Program-made: the position numbers and the translations under genes
Part shown: piece after piece, positions 31,708 to 44,096 of the stretch
Layout of the letters: each line of letters starts with the position of its first letter
Numbering within the stretch: the stretch's first letter is position 1
Notes under the pieces: generated by a model
Told to the model about the DNA's origin: nothing
Databases searched by the model: none
Seen by the model: the letters and a program-made list of their open reading frames with translations, nothing else
Source of the DNA: Gautieria morchelliformis
Taxonomy: Eukaryota > Basidiomycota > Agaricomycetes > Gomphales > Gomphaceae
Direction: 5' to 3'
DNA length: 64,000 bases
Assembly (NCBI GenBank): GCA_015179125.1
Contig: WHVA01000080.1
Span: 62,001-126,000, forward strand

Positions 31708-33249
31708 GGCACCGGGAGGGAGGGACGGCGTCGAAATGAGCAAAGCAGGGTTGGGGGAGCGAGGTGAAGTGGAGTGAAACCAAGGTTGTGGTAGCCCAAG
31801 AGAGTGCTACTCTCGGCGCAAGGTGCGATTGATTAAGTATGAGTAGATTCAGGCAACCGGTGCAAAAGGTCGGCACGGGCTAAACTTCCGAGAATTCAAT
31901 GCCTCAGCGACGTGAGCGCCAGAGAAATGTCATAGCCGGCGCTTTCAGGGTCTGCATCCAGGTCCTGCCATGCCATAGCAAATCAGCTCTGGTTAGACTG
32001 ACTGGGAGAATTGAGAGACCCGCCGGCGACTTGCGGACCGGACACCAGATCGGCCTCGGAAATCTGCCGCATGGATCTTCGCATGCCGTTGACCCGTTGT
32101 CCAGGGCCGCAATGTTGGCATCAACCCCAGATTAGTCTCTCGTGCGTTCCAAGTCACCAAGCCACCGAGCGCATCGCAATTGTACAATTGGACCTGAAAA
32201 TCGCTGTACAATATCGGAAGACTTCAAGGATCAGCCATGTGGAACTAAATCAGTGCTGTGAGGAGTACTAACGTACGACTTTGCGACTCGTTTATCTGAC
32301 TGTCTGAAGCCGGGTATAAATAACTTACACGTTACTCAATGTATACTTCTTCTGGAAGACTGGAACAGATTGACACCCATGCACAGAGTTTGAGTTTGTT
32401 CCAGAACTTGAAGCGCCGAATGCATTATAGCTGACCACTGGCATGAGAACCACGTCTGAAAGAGTGAGATAACTAGCAAGCTGTGCGCCGGAGGCAATAT
32501 TGACTGCGTCGAAGGCCTGGGCCCAGGCCCATTGGTCACCCATCCCAATACTAAATAGGACCCTGGTAACTTCGGTCTGCCGATGTTCGAAGGAAGGACT
32601 GCTACCTTTTGCTTTCCTTGACGAGTCGGTTCCCTCTACTTCATCAGTGTACATGCGCCTTCAAGCTTTACATACAGTACCTTTGGAGCTGGAGGTCGTT
32701 AGGTCGATTATCAGATACAATATGCAAGTGCATAGAATTAACAACGGCCACAGCCTGGTCACGAGCACACGCAGGCACTGCGCTTACTAATCTCTCTGAC
32801 AGGAGTCTGCATCTTTTACAAACGTGGCGGTGGGCGTTAATTATTCACTCTTCATTGGACGATTTGGCTCAATACAGCACTGCCGTGACGTTGCCCTACG
32901 AAGCACCGACTCCCGAAGTCCAAAGGTACAGCAACTTGAACCAATTAGAAGAACTCTCTCTACGGTCTTTTCACATGGGAATCAATAGGTAGAAAAGGTC
33001 CTGAGTCAAGATTCCAAACTCCGAGACAGAACACTGAATTGAGAGCCTGGTCACGGTGGTAAAGTAGCACACAAGGTCCGACGCAGTCGAGCCATGGCAC
33101 AACTAATCTCACGTATCTCAAGAAGGCACCATGGCAATATTAGACTAAATCAGCCGAGGTGGGCATTTACATGACCATATTTATATCAAATTAATTGGTC
33201 CACCGTCGAGGAGGGTGCGCCTGCCCGCGCGGCCTGACAGAAATTTTGT
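31708..33249. other. Intergenic stretch, no gene recognised
   Basis: Upstream region of the TmpA-like gene. A minus-strand frame at 32325-32654 (with GDQWAWAQAFDAVNIASGAQ) looks somewhat protein-like but has no recognised family, start context or partner exons. Confidence 0.4.
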
Positions 33250-34370
33250 CTGATGTGCCGTGGTCAGTGATAGGATACTTGAAGCTGGAAATGAAGGTAT
33301 GGTGGTCGCTGACATGTACTCACGGCGAAGGTCTGGCCATGGCACTAAGAACCATTTGTACCGACATCGCGGCAAAGAAGGAAGATCGACAGGTTAGAGT
33401 TGCCCATGCATCTTCCACACACAGTTTCACACAGCCAAGTCCAGCTGATTTGGCCACCATGCATATGGGCAGATGCGGACTAAAAGCGGATCCTGAAACT
33501 CCCCGTCACATACCGAGTTCATCTACAGCCACGATGGACGGCTATTGACCAAATTGAAGCCCCCATTCGAGACAGATCTCTGATTCACTCTGCTTTGCCG
33601 TAATCGATGCTGCACCTCTCAGGTTATTGCCATAGCCGGCACTGACATGTTTGACAACCCACCATCCGGAGGTTAGCCTTTTATTGTTGTTCGGGAGCCG
33701 CGTGAGCGTATACATCATTGCTGTCCTCTAATCACGGGGCACATTCTGCTCCGGAAACTCATGCAGACTTCATGAACTTTGCAGGAAATAGTTCGACAAA
33801 GACAAACAACGACAAAACACTGCTGGGTCTCAAGGCCGGTATAGAGGCGCATGGCGAAGATGTGGCTCGTGCGAGGCATTCGGTATACTCATCTGCGTAT
33901 CCACCACCTGTCTCTTGAATCAACGGAGATTCACAAGAATTATTTCCCTCCGACAAGGACAACAACAGAGTTGTATTCCTCAGCTTGCCTTTGAAATCCC
34001 ACAACTTCTTCTAACCATGACTATCAAGAGTCTCATAACTTCCCCACACATGGTCTCGATCGCCACACATTCCCCAGTGCGCAGCCGTAGCCACGAAGGG
34101 AAGCGTGCGGCGAGCAATGTACAGGCGATGTCCTTCATCAAACGTTACGCGTAAGCCGTGTTCCAGTGGCGCTCCATGTCTATGCTTCACATTACCTCGT
34201 CATTTATGCAACCTCTTAGATCTCCTGAGAATCGCTCCAAATCAGGGGATGCTACCAGCGACAATATTGTCATGGAGAAGCCTGTACAGCTGGCGGTTCA
34301 CACTCTTCCCGTCGGCCGCGTTATGCGTTTCTCTGAACTGCTGAGCGTACGTTTGCTGTTCTTGAATCTT
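33250..34370 (+). repeat. Left arm of a diverged inverted duplication
   Basis: This arm matches the reverse complement of about 36540-37800 in many collinear blocks, for example CATGAA(C/T)TT...TTTCCGGAGCA(G/T)A near 33750-33780 versus 37135-37165, CCTGAGAATCGCT near 34220 versus 36680, and CTTCCCGTC(G/A)GC near 34305. It seems to be an old gene-containing duplication: short collinear coding-like pieces (EGKRAASNVQAM versus KGNRAARKMQAV) end at a GTAAGC donor in both arms. Stops and indels suggest that both are decayed. The gene family is not recognised. Confidence 0.55.
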
Positions 34371-34399
34371 ATATCTCAACCGTGATATCGGGCATTATC

Positions 34400-34800
34400 T
34401 TTTTTTTTTTTTTGAATCCCAGTTTTGTCTTTTGGGGCGGTGCCCTATGTAAGACAATGCATACAGTAGTTCCGTCGACATTCGTAATCTATCTAGCCTT
34501 TCGCCCTCTTTCTCTGCATGAGGCGGGCCTGGCCCTGAGCTGGTCCGTGCCTGTATCTACGCGGGGGCTTTTGTTCATCTGCCTGTTGCGGCGGCTGTGC
34601 CTCTCCTCTGGCTCTTCGCTGTCTCCTGAGGGCTTTATCTTAATGGCTCTATCATCGGCCTCCAATCGACGACCTGGATGTTGGCGCCCACTGCACGTCC
34701 TCAGGATTGTTTGTTGTATTTTTACCTCTCTCCGTTCCACCCCAGCCCTCACGATCATTACGACGCACCTCCTTGCTCTCCACCCAGAACCCAAGAGATG
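34400..34800 (-). mobile_element. LINE 3' end, minus strand
   Basis: A 14-nt T tract at 34400-34413 is followed by the reverse complement of the LINE tail seen at 1785-1853 (CTTTTGGGGCG, then GCCCTATGTAAGAC). The 5' limit is unclear; about 400 bp are assigned. It interrupts the left arm of the inverted duplication at its inner edge. Confidence 0.65.
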
Positions 34801-36539
34801 GTACTGCAGTGTACCGTGGATGCTGTGCCCGTATCACACAAGGTTTATGCGTATACGGGTTCCTCGTTCCATCATGCACACCTTATGTATGCCATGAGAT
34901 CGAGAGCCATACGTCAAACTGCGTCAGAATCGGAAAGAAGTCGTTACAACTCAACACAAACCATCCGAGACGTGGTCACTGGTGAGCTGAGTGTCCTTCC
35001 GGATCAGAGGATCAGACCATCGTCACTGGTCTATTCGCCGTGAGTCAATCAGAGACGCAATATACCCACTTCACATCTTACGCGTCTCATCCAGGGGTCC
35101 GACGAGTCACATTATTATAAGTTCTGCTCTCACTGCTCGACGCCTTCATCATGGGGGATACGTCAGCCTTCCTGTCAACGTCACCGCTGTATGATCTTCA
35201 GTCGTCGGGGTAAGGTGACTTGATGTTTCTTACACTGTAGTAGGATTCAGACATCGACATCGACGGTGCGGACACTCAAGAGAGGTGGATCACCTGGGTG
35301 ATTGATGCGTCTTAGGGCCGCGCGCCAAAAGACGATAAATTGGATACAAAGATAGATAAAATTTGGTGATTCTAGTGATGGAAATAAGGAAAAACATGGC
35401 TCATAAATAGTGTTGAAGGGATAACGACATCTCTTGATACAGACGTACAAACTTAACTTAACTATGCCAACGAGAATTAAGTCTACGTTGCGAGTGGCTA
35501 CGTACCTTGGCAAACGGCGTCGTTGTCGCAACACCAACCCTGTGGGACAGGCGGCAGCTACGGAGTAAGATGTGGGGACGTTCTCGAGGCTGTGAGTCAT
35601 ATAAAGGGGTCTGAAGTGAGGTACTGAGTCATGAGAAGGGATAGCTGCCGTATAACGGCGTGCCGGGAGTGGAATGCTCGAGTCCACACACCGTGAATCG
35701 CCACTCATGGAACCAACGTCAGACATCGGACAGTGTGGCGCGAGGACAATGACGCGTCCTGGAGCGGCGGGTGGTTTGAAACATATTGACCTTGTAAATT
35801 TGTGAGAGAACTATACGTAAATGAATACAGTACATTGTACGCGCCTTTCCTTTCGTTCCCTGGGACTCCCAGCTACACGCGTCCTAGCTGCACCGACGAC
35901 GGCGCCTGTCCACCACCACCACCATCAAGGCCTGCTGCGAGCAGAAATATGTATTGTGTACAGTACCAATAGCGGGCCTCGCTTGTGTTTGCCAACACTT
36001 TTACAGCGCATCATGGTGCATATACCACACACAAACGTGATGGGTGGGGGGCGTCGCACATGCTTCGCTTGCTATGTACTGAACCAAGAGCTTCATGTAC
36101 CTCAAAGTACGCTGTCCGACTCTACAGCAGAATATACGGATAAAGCAGAGGCGCCAAACAGACTGACGTACAGACCACGACCGACCCCGAAGGCGTTTCC
36201 CTTGGTCAAGTGGAGCCAGCGGAAGTTGAGCGTTCGGTTGGCTGCGATGATATACTCGTGAATACCAGTCTCCTGGGCCAACTCTATCATCGTGGGCGGG
36301 GTGGATGCTGTATAGAGCGCCGATAGCGGATGTCGAGGGATTTTCCCTGCCACCTGACGGACGCCGCTAGACATCCTGGAAGTGGGCGAGTATCCGAACT
36401 CGGCAGCATCTGTCTGATTATCATAACACTCCAAGGACTTGGGGGCCTCAGCGGAATCCGACGCTTGAACCCGGTGCCAACCTCCATGGAGAATGGCAAT
36501 TGGAGTAGAATACGCTGAAAGGGAAATTAGATCAAGAAG
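34801..36539. other. Spacer between the inverted arms
   Basis: No complete gene is recognised. A minus-strand frame around 36102-36434 (containing IHEYIIAANRTLNFRWLHLTKG) is protein-like and could be an exon of the decayed gene in the right arm; stops and a lack of clear splice partners prevent a model. Confidence 0.35.
35310..35360 (+). mobile_element. Possible LINE 3' tail, plus strand
   Basis: CCAAAAGACGATAAATTGG followed by an A-rich end resembles the tails at 1801-1853 and 34400. Only the tail is recognisable. Confidence 0.4.
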
Positions 36540-37800
36540 CAGGAAAAGTACGCTCAGCAGTTTGGAGAATGTCGTAACACGAAACGCTGCTGACGGGAAG
36601 AGGGTGAACTGCCAGGTGCCCTGGGTACTCCTAGGATGATATGGTGGCCGGGAGTATCCCGCTGATCTGTAGCGATTCTCAGGCTATCTGAGAGGTTGGA
36701 TAAATAGCGAGGTCGCGCGTAGTGTACATGGCGGAGGGCGACTGAACTGTGGCTTACACGTAACACCTGGTGAGGGGCACTGCCTGCATCTTTCTCGCTG
36801 CTCGATTCCCTTTGAGGGATGTGGTTGTGCATTGTACGTTGCTGTACGTCGATCGCGATGGTGCAGTGGGGGGGAGCTTATGGGGATCTTCACAGTCATT
36901 GTCAGAGTAAGGATTGAGGATGATCTGAAGAATATAATACCATTGTTGCACTGGTGGCGCGGCGATTATTTCGTTGCGAATCCTTTGCTTCAAGAGAGAA
37001 GGAATGTGATTATACCAGATTAATAATTCCTTCCATGTTCCACCGCCCCTCCATCCGCTTCTATATCGGTCTCTCGACCCAGGGACTTTTAAAATTTGCG
37101 TGGTTTCTCTAGCCGTGATATATTTCATGCGAAATTCATGAAGCCTGTCTGGGTTTCCGGAGCATACTGGGCCCCGCGATTAGGGGACAAAACAATATTA
37201 GCAGCCTGATGTATACACTCACACGACCCCCGAAACTAAAACAAAAAAAAGTCTACATTGACAGCAGGTGAGGCTCTAATGGTGTTCAGTGTCAAACCTG
37301 TCAGTGCCATGGCAGTGTAAGCTCCTTCGTGCCGCAGTGGACTAACCTGATCTGATGCACCGCATCATCAGCCTTCATTCGGTTCTTCATTATAACTTGC
37401 GACATCATCTATTACGGAAAAGCAGAGTAACGTAGAAGTAGGTCTTGGAGAGGGGGGGGGGGGGTTTCAGGTTTCGATTTTGGTCAGCAGCCGCCCATAT
37501 GCACAGTAGAAGTCGCATGAACTCATGACCTCAGAAGTATTTGCCGGGAGATTGCAGGGTTCGTTTGATGTCAGCTAGGTTTAAAATAAATAAATAAAAA
37601 GGTAAAACTAAAAAGATCAATTCAACTACCGTCCACATGCACAGCAGCAACCAACCAGCCTTGAATGCATGAAACCGTGAGTGGGACGATGGGTAACCTG
37701 TCGATCTCCACATTGCGGCAGGTTTACGTGAGCGTGGGTCTATAGGTCTATAGCGTTGCCAAGAACCTCCCCTGGGGCGAGTTGTCGGAGACAATACTGC
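36540..37800 (-). repeat. Right arm of a diverged inverted duplication
   Basis: Collinear in reverse with 33250-34370 (see that entry). The orientation of coding-like pieces is minus here and plus in the left arm. A homopolymer of 14 G at about 37452-37465 and a short AT-rich insertion (about 37580-37620) are private to this arm. Confidence 0.55.
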
Positions 37801-39490
37801 CAAGTGAACATTCGAGTAATCGGAATAGGCCTAACAAAGGAATAACTCCCAGGCGCATGTGGCGGACGGTTTCATGTTCCGATGGAATCATGTCAGTGCC
37901 ATGGCACTATAAGGGGGTCCCGTCATGCCAATGTGGATTGACTGCTCATAGGCACCTCAATTTCAACGTCACTTGGCCCCCATTTTAACTGGAGCATTTC
38001 GTCGATTACGGCAAGCCAAAATAAACTTCAGTTATTTCTTGGTCGTTTCATATCTCGACAATATGCATGTCAGTATAGCTATCCACCTCACACAATCAGT
38101 TGGTCATGAAAAATTGAATATATGCGTAAGCCTACTTGGTCTGCCCTGATAATTTTGGCCTTCCAAATTTACGTAAATGCAGGTGATGTTGCCAAGACTC
38201 TGGTGGCGGTCGGCTAGTGAGGTCTTTTCCAATGCCACAGCTATGTCAGGGTCCTAATAGGTGCCTCACTGAGAATTGATTACTTGCACCAAACCTTTGC
38301 TTCAACTTGGCCCGTATAACATAAAGATTTCCGGTTACGGAAACCCGAACAATTATCAGGTGCATGTATCTGGTGGCCTGAGTTTCAGGTTTCGATGTTG
38401 TATTAGTAGGGATGTCAGCGTAGCCCAATCAGTTGGATACAACCAATTAAAATATAGGCAAGAGCTTACCTTGACTAAACTAATTATCACTATATCATCA
38501 TCTTATTGCAATAAATTATAAATCTGCATCGTGACGGTTGAGTGCCATGGCTCGAGGCTGCGTGCGCTAAAAGTGTCAGTTGATCACCGTTGACAGGTGT
38601 TTTGCCAGTGCCCCAGACTCAAGAGCATTCGTACAACTCGTCCCAATATGACATGAAATCGCAGGGAGTATGTCTGGTTGGTTATTGTGCCTTTTAGACA
38701 TACATAGCACTTTGACAGCTTGTCGGTAAGCGCTGGTGAGTGGCGACTGCATCGTGACAGAGCTGTGACACCCATCGCCCTGCTACCTAAACCTTCCCAG
38801 GACAGAGTAGAGAGGCATGAGACAGTGGGATACAGTAACGGGACGAATATAGCTCGACCATCCCTACAGGTTGTAATATTACAGTCTCATGGTGGCACAT
38901 ACAGCGAAGCTGCGAAAATATCCAATTGCTCTTCAAGCTTGTCTTACTAAGTCACGGCAGCCATTTGAGAGTGGAATTGCGGGATCATCATCTTAGTCGG
39001 AAATATTCAAAGTCTGTAGGTTGATTATTTCTTTCACATAAATGGCAAACTTACGCTGTATGGATCTATGCCAAATAGCAGGCTATACTGTCGTGATAGT
39101 AAGTACCTCTCATCACTTGGCACCTATCAGTGGCCTGGGTTCTAGGAACGTGCCAGCGAAGTATCCATTTACGGTTACGGCAACTTTGAGTGTCCGTTCT
39201 GAACATTCGGACAGCCTCCGTCTCATCCGGAGACGACAAAATTCGTGCCCTAGAAATTGCCAGACCATATGGTCACCCAGACGCTTCAGTCTATAAGCTC
39301 GCAGTTTCTGCTTCTCAGGGAGTGCTGGCACTTGTTTACTAATTGGATTCTATATTAGAATTCCCCATTTCAGTTGACCAGTCACCCCACCTGTCATTCG
39401 TTGGAATAGGAACTGGGTGACCCTGAAGAGCACCGGCTATGAAGTGAGTTCCCTTGATTCATCTTTCATATTTGATCGGCTATGTCGTTC
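37801..39490. other. Intergenic stretch with decayed repeats
   Basis: Several segments echo each other and the right arm, for example TGTCAGTGCCATGGCA near 37300 and 37890, GATTACGG near 37415 and 38000, and CAATCAGTTGG near 38092 and 38428. They look like old, strongly diverged tandem copies. No gene is recognised. Confidence 0.4.
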
Positions 39491-39497
39491 GTGAGTG

Positions 39498-39503
39498 TAT
39501 AAA
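39498..39503 (+). promoter_or_regulatory. Probable TATA box of the lectin gene
   Basis: TATAAA in the context GAGTGTATAAATTGG lies about 140 bp before a 5'-UTR intron and 206 bp before the chosen start codon. Confidence 0.5.
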
Positions 39504-39636
39504 TTGGCCAAAATCTTGCATGGTACGGTGTGATTTGGCTCTCCCTAAGCTACTTCGTCAATATCACAGCCCTCCCACCTCTGTCTACCTTGACAAACAC
39601 GACACACCTATCATCTTCGATACTCAAAGCGCCGCT

Positions 39637-39693
39637 GTAAGTCCGTGCAACCGTGTTCTTGAGCAATACTGAAAACATGAATCATTCTTTTAG
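39637..39693 (+). other. Probable 5'-UTR intron of the lectin gene
   Basis: GTAAGT at 39637 and CTTTTAG ending at 39693 bound a 57-nt segment with a TACTGAAAAC branch-like site. It removes an upstream in-frame ATG at 39677 and leaves ATG 39704 as the first start. Confidence 0.6.
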
Positions 39694-39703
39694 TTCATTG
39701 ACC

Positions 39704-40528
39704 ATGTCGTCCAACTATCAGATCGGGGTCTGGCAGACCAGTAATACTGCGTCCGCCACAACGATGGGTAAAAAGAACAGAAGAACGGTCGCATATTCTG
39801 CAGAGGAGAGCGAAAGTCCCAATGTACCCGTCGGGTTCAAAATGCTCTCTATGAGCGAAAACAAAGCCAATGCCTTCCGTATTGGTGGCAAAGCATATAC
39901 GACCGACGTCTACGAAGATAAATTCACCATGAATATCGATTCCAGGGACCAAACGCACATGTTCAATGGCGGGGCGATGTGGTTTAAGTACGGTTCCGGC
40001 GACGCCGATTTCCAGACTGGGGTTGTGAAGACGGACAACGGAACCACCCCAAATGCCAGTGTTACTAAACGGGTAGTCTTCCCAAACCCGTACACCACCC
40101 AGCCGAAGGTGTTCGTCGGTATCAGTGGGATGGAGCTGAGTCTCGAATGGCACATGCAGGTGTACGCCACGGATATTGACGTGAATGGCTTCACGCTCCA
40201 CTTTGACCCGTTGGGTGCCACAAACATGCACTGGGCACAAGTGAACTGGATCGCGTTCTCTGCAGACCGACCGGATGTTACGACGGGGACGTTCAGTAGC
40301 CAGGACAATGGTAATTTCAACGGCCAGGTCAACCTCAGACCCGCATTGTCGGCATCCCCTCATATCTTCTATGCCCTGTCAAAGTTCCATTCTGAAAAAT
40401 CGCAGAATCTGGAGATCAGGACGGATGTTTCTAATGTTTCGGCATCAGGATTCAACTGGAAGGTTACCACCGTTGGGTCGTCGAAGAATTACATTGTCAG
40501 CGGCGCGTACTTGGCGGTAGTGTTTTAA
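39704..40528 (+). CDS. H-type lectin with three tandem lectin domains
   Basis: A single exon codes for 274 residues. H-type lectin domains (the fold of Helix pomatia agglutinin) bind galactose or GalNAc-type sugars. Three related repeats are visible: residues about 26-98 (PVGFKMLSM ... GGAMWFKYG), 122-186 (KVFVGISGMELS ... WAQVNWIAF) and 207-274 (HIFYALSKFHSEKS ... VSGAYLAVVF). Each has the aromatic/GF core and the closing strand of the family. No signal peptide or membrane segment is seen, so a cytosolic location is likely, as for many mushroom lectins. The ATG at 39704 has A at -3 (ACCATGTCG) and follows a probable 5'-UTR intron. Fungal lectins of this sort are often connected with fruiting bodies or defence against grazers; that role is inference. 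Confidence 0.88.
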   Translation: MSSNYQIGVWQTSNTASATTMGKKNRRTVAYSAEESESPNVPVGFKMLSMSENKANAFRIGGKAYTTDVYEDKFTMNIDSRDQTHMFNGGAMWFKYGSGDADFQTGVVKTDNGTTPNASVTKRVVFPNPYTTQPKVFVGISGMELSLEWHMQVYATDIDVNGFTLHFDPLGATNMHWAQVNWIAFSADRPDVTTGTFSSQDNGNFNGQVNLRPALSASPHIFYALSKFHSEKSQNLEIRTDVSNVSASGFNWKVTTVGSSKNYIVSGAYLAVVF

Positions 40529-41667
40529 AAAGACCCATTGAGATTGGGTCAGAAAACACGTAACAGGTCACAGGGAGCGCAACCTCTCTAGGTATTATCT
40601 CTTCATGCACGTTTCATGTCTCTATAATCCTGTCACCACACGGAGTTCAACCTCCGAACGGAATTGTTTACTCGCTCTTGATTGATTACCTTTTTGCTAT
40701 GCCAAATTTGTAATACTAAGTACTGAACGCACGGAACCCGTGGTACGGTGTGTCCCCCTTACACTGCGGGAAAAAAACCCACGTAAACGAAACTGTTTAC
40801 TTACAATTACTGTAGTTAGCGTTTTACAAGTCCTGTCTAAAGACCCGTCCTAGCATGGAGCCGGCGTTGAACGTGAGTTCGAGAGCCGGGACCGAAAGAC
40901 GGGTCTTTTGGGCGCTTCCGAGGGGCGATCTATACGTGAACGTGATCGATGATCTCGTAAGCTTGTCCAAAAGATCAAATGGAGGCTGTGAGTCGAGGGG
41001 GCATACGCTACCTGTTACTATTACTTTTGGTTGGTTTCTCGGCACTCGCTAGCTTGAATGAGCTTTGCAGGGATAAAGTTTGTTTAGGGAAGTTCTAGTT
41101 CTTTAGGTTGTCATTCGGAAGTCCAGTACTGCACGTACTCGACTTCGACTTCAAACGACTTCCCAGCCTTCGACCCATATGCTCATCCTTTTATTGAGAA
41201 ATAATCCATGCTCGTGTACGTATTTGATATGTGAGGAGATCCGATGGATGGCTCCAGACTAAATATTAATATACATCATTTACAGAGTTGGTTCGCAGAG
41301 CAGCTTGGGCCCATATATATCAGACAACTACTCCTTCTCACTAGGGAACGGGCGACGCAAGGGAGATTTTGGGAGATAACATCGCAGTTGACTTGGACAA
41401 CCGGGATGGTGAATCCAGCCTTGGGTCGGTCGATTGGTGAAACTGGAAATGAGCATTAGGCTGAGGTGGCACAAGCTGCTGATAATGTGATATGTAGATT
41501 GACTGTGGCCAAAGGGAAACCATGGAGCCAGGATCTAGTAGCATTGCCGCAACGGTGGTCATAGATAATGATGGGGATCGCGAAGATACATTAAATGTAG
41601 AGCCGCGCTTATGAAACAGACGCAAAAACCTATACATCATTTATATGCGTCGCCAAAGAAGAAGAAA
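40529..41667. other. Intergenic stretch between lectin and P450 genes
   Basis: Converging 3' regions of the lectin (plus) and P450 (minus). No ORF, repeat or RNA gene is recognised. Near 40870-40920, inverted halves around GACCCGTC and GACGGGTC could form a stem. Confidence 0.5.
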
Positions 41668-44096
41668 TCAGCTTGAAATTGGTGTAATCGTTAATGGAAG
41701 TTCCGCGCTGGGCGAGCTTGAGCCTTTGATCCTGAATAACAAAGAAATGAACAGGGTTTGGCGAATCTGCTCAAATCTGACTCACAAGGGCGACATGAGA
41801 CCAGTAGCCCCTCTGATGATTTCGATATTTCCCGGAGGTGGGGAAAATTCGAGGTTCTCAAGTAATTCAATCAGGATGGCTTGCATCTCTATCAAACTGA
41901 AATAGTGTTAGAAAACTTATACATCACTCAATAAACGTACGCAAATCTCCATCTGCGCGAAGTCAGCGATGGGCTTGGCCAGGACGGTGGGACTCACCCA
42001 ATACAACTACGTTGACCACTGCTGAAGGTTGCACTGTAGGGGTGTTAGCGCTGAGCCAAGGGAACGACAATGCCTCGTACATGTTAGCGAAGACACCCAG
42101 GCGGGTCTTCTGGTTACCCATATCCTCTTCAATGAATCGTTCAGGTCGCCATTGATTAGCGTCGTCTCCCCAGAGAGATTTAAGCCTTCAAATGATATGT
42201 GGTAGCTCATAGTTTCAGAACAAAAGAACTTAAAGATAGCTACCCACCTATTATATCCAGCGATGGAAATAACGATGCGCTGCCCTCTGTTCACGGGTAT
42301 ACTGATGATAAATTCTCCTGCCCTCGTTTTTTGAGGAATGGCAAGCGGAATAACGTCATCACGACCAGCTAAACGAACCAGCCCGGGGACAATAGGATGA
42401 TACCGTAAAGTTTCCTATCCCTAGACGTGTGAGTTACCGGACAACAAGACGAAGAAAATAAACGTGAACCTTCATCAACGCAAGGAGACAGGTCATGGAA
42501 TCCAGATCTGCAATGGAGAGGTCATGGTCTCCCCGCTGCGCTGCCTGTTCCCGAGTCACCTTGATCTCTTGGCGGACTTTGGTTTGGAAGTCAGGATGCC
42601 TAGAAAGTTCGTAGAGTGCCCAAGTAATCGTCGAAGACGTTGTCTCATGTCCAGCCAGGAACAGCGTACTGATTCAAGGGGAAAATATTTTATAAGTCTC
42701 ACGATAAAGCAGAAGAATATTCACGTGAGTTGAGCCAAAATCTCCTCATTGCTGAGTTTGGCCTTGGGCTCCTCGGATAAGTTCGCTTTAACTGCAATAA
42801 CAGTGAGTGGTACAAACTAAGCGTGTCAGGGGTATGGGATTACTGAGAATGCTCATGACATCCTTATATCCGTCTTTAACCTCTACGTGGGATGTCATCT
42901 GTCGATCTACAAGTGTTTGCCCAACTTCCCGGGCTGTCTTCATGTAACTTCGCCATCTCCGGTACCGTTTAGTCGGAGTGGCACGGTGAACGAATGTCAC
43001 CAACCACTGAGGAAGTAGACCAACGAAGGCATCATAAGCGAATGATAATCGGCTACGATTCAGACTTGTTTCTACACTGTATTTATGATGAGCACTTCCG
43101 AACAGGCAAGAGTGAAACACTGGGAAACGAACAACAAGTTTTTATACGCATTGGAGAGTTTGTTGTCAGAACCCTGGTCAATCGCGTCGAATTGGTAGTC
43201 GAATGCCGCTAGAGAACAGCGCAGTCAATATCATCCATACGGCATTGCCAGCTTGCTCACCAATACCAATAGCATCCAAAGTTGTGCGTGCGAGCCATGT
43301 AGGGACGTTGACAACAGCGGATGACTCCCCATTTTCGTGCACGTACTCTTTCAGTTTGCTTACGGTCTATACGTGTGAGTTAGGTCTGATGAGAGCCATG
43401 AACTAAGCGCGTACTCTCTGAGCAGTGTGGTGAAATAGAGGAAGAAAACCCCTGAGTGCGTTATAAGAAAATGCGGGATTCATTATCTTCCTGTGGCGCG
43501 AATGTTGCATCCCTACGAAAGTAAAATGTTAAGCTCGCTCATAGGTCCAGCTACAAAAAGAACCTTCAGCCCAGACGATGCCTCTGCCGATAGAAAGTTG
43601 AATGGCTGCGCGGACATCCCCAGGTTTGGGGAAACGATAAGAAGCGGTGTTGAGAACATATTGCAGTGCCTGCGCATTGTCAATGCTTCATACTATACAA
43701 GGGAGGGGCGGCCGAAACCTTAGGATCTGTAATAAACAGCACATCCGACTATGATCCAAAATTGACTGCGTTCAATGCAATAGTCATAGTGTAATATAAG
43801 AAATTATACTCAACGCCAAACTCTCCTTTGATACATATGGCATTGCCATATTCACGCATCCATGCGAAGTCAGCGTCACCTACCTCATCCGGACTGGACA
43901 ATTCTAGAGTATTTCCTAATCATCTGCTCAGTGCGATTAAGCTTATGACAATACAGGATACTATACCAGATAGCCATGAGCCAGGCTGAGGCCCTGGGAG
44001 GAATGCGATAGAGCGAGCGCGAAGGCGACGGAGCCACAAGCCAAAGACAAGGACGGCAGCAAGCAGTGGCGCTGCTAGAAGGTAGGGAGGTATCAT
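41668..44096 (-). CDS. Cytochrome P450 monooxygenase (16 exons, intact)
   Basis: Exons: 43967-44096, 43815-43915, 43719-43748, 43564-43669, 43415-43512, 43261-43366, 43133-43208, 42844-43052, 42725-42791, 42470-42668, 42248-42414, 42081-42185, 41998-42033, 41941-41952, 41786-41896, 41668-41731; all join in frame to 538 residues. It is a heme-thiolate monooxygenase, probably anchored in the ER membrane by an N-terminal helix (residues about 4-22), followed by the LPGP hinge. Motifs: DADFAWMREYG near the N-terminus, HSRHRKIMNPAF (C helix), AGHETT (I helix), ETLR (ExxR), WRPERF, and heme loop FSSGQRSCIG with the cysteine ligand. Substrate and reductase partner cannot be told from sequence. The ATG at 44096 has A at -3. 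Exon 14 is only 12 nt. Intron 7 (43053-43132) is the least certain. Confidence 0.88.

Noticed and set aside
35247-35726. 159-codon minus-strand ORF
   Set aside because: Crosses a LINE tail, has no recognised motif, and its composition is not clearly coding.
37452-37465. Run of 14 G
   Set aside because: Simple homopolymer; possibly of uncertain length in sequencing, no function inferred.
39695-40363. 222-codon minus-strand ORF over the lectin gene
   Set aside because: Antisense shadow of a well-supported three-domain protein.
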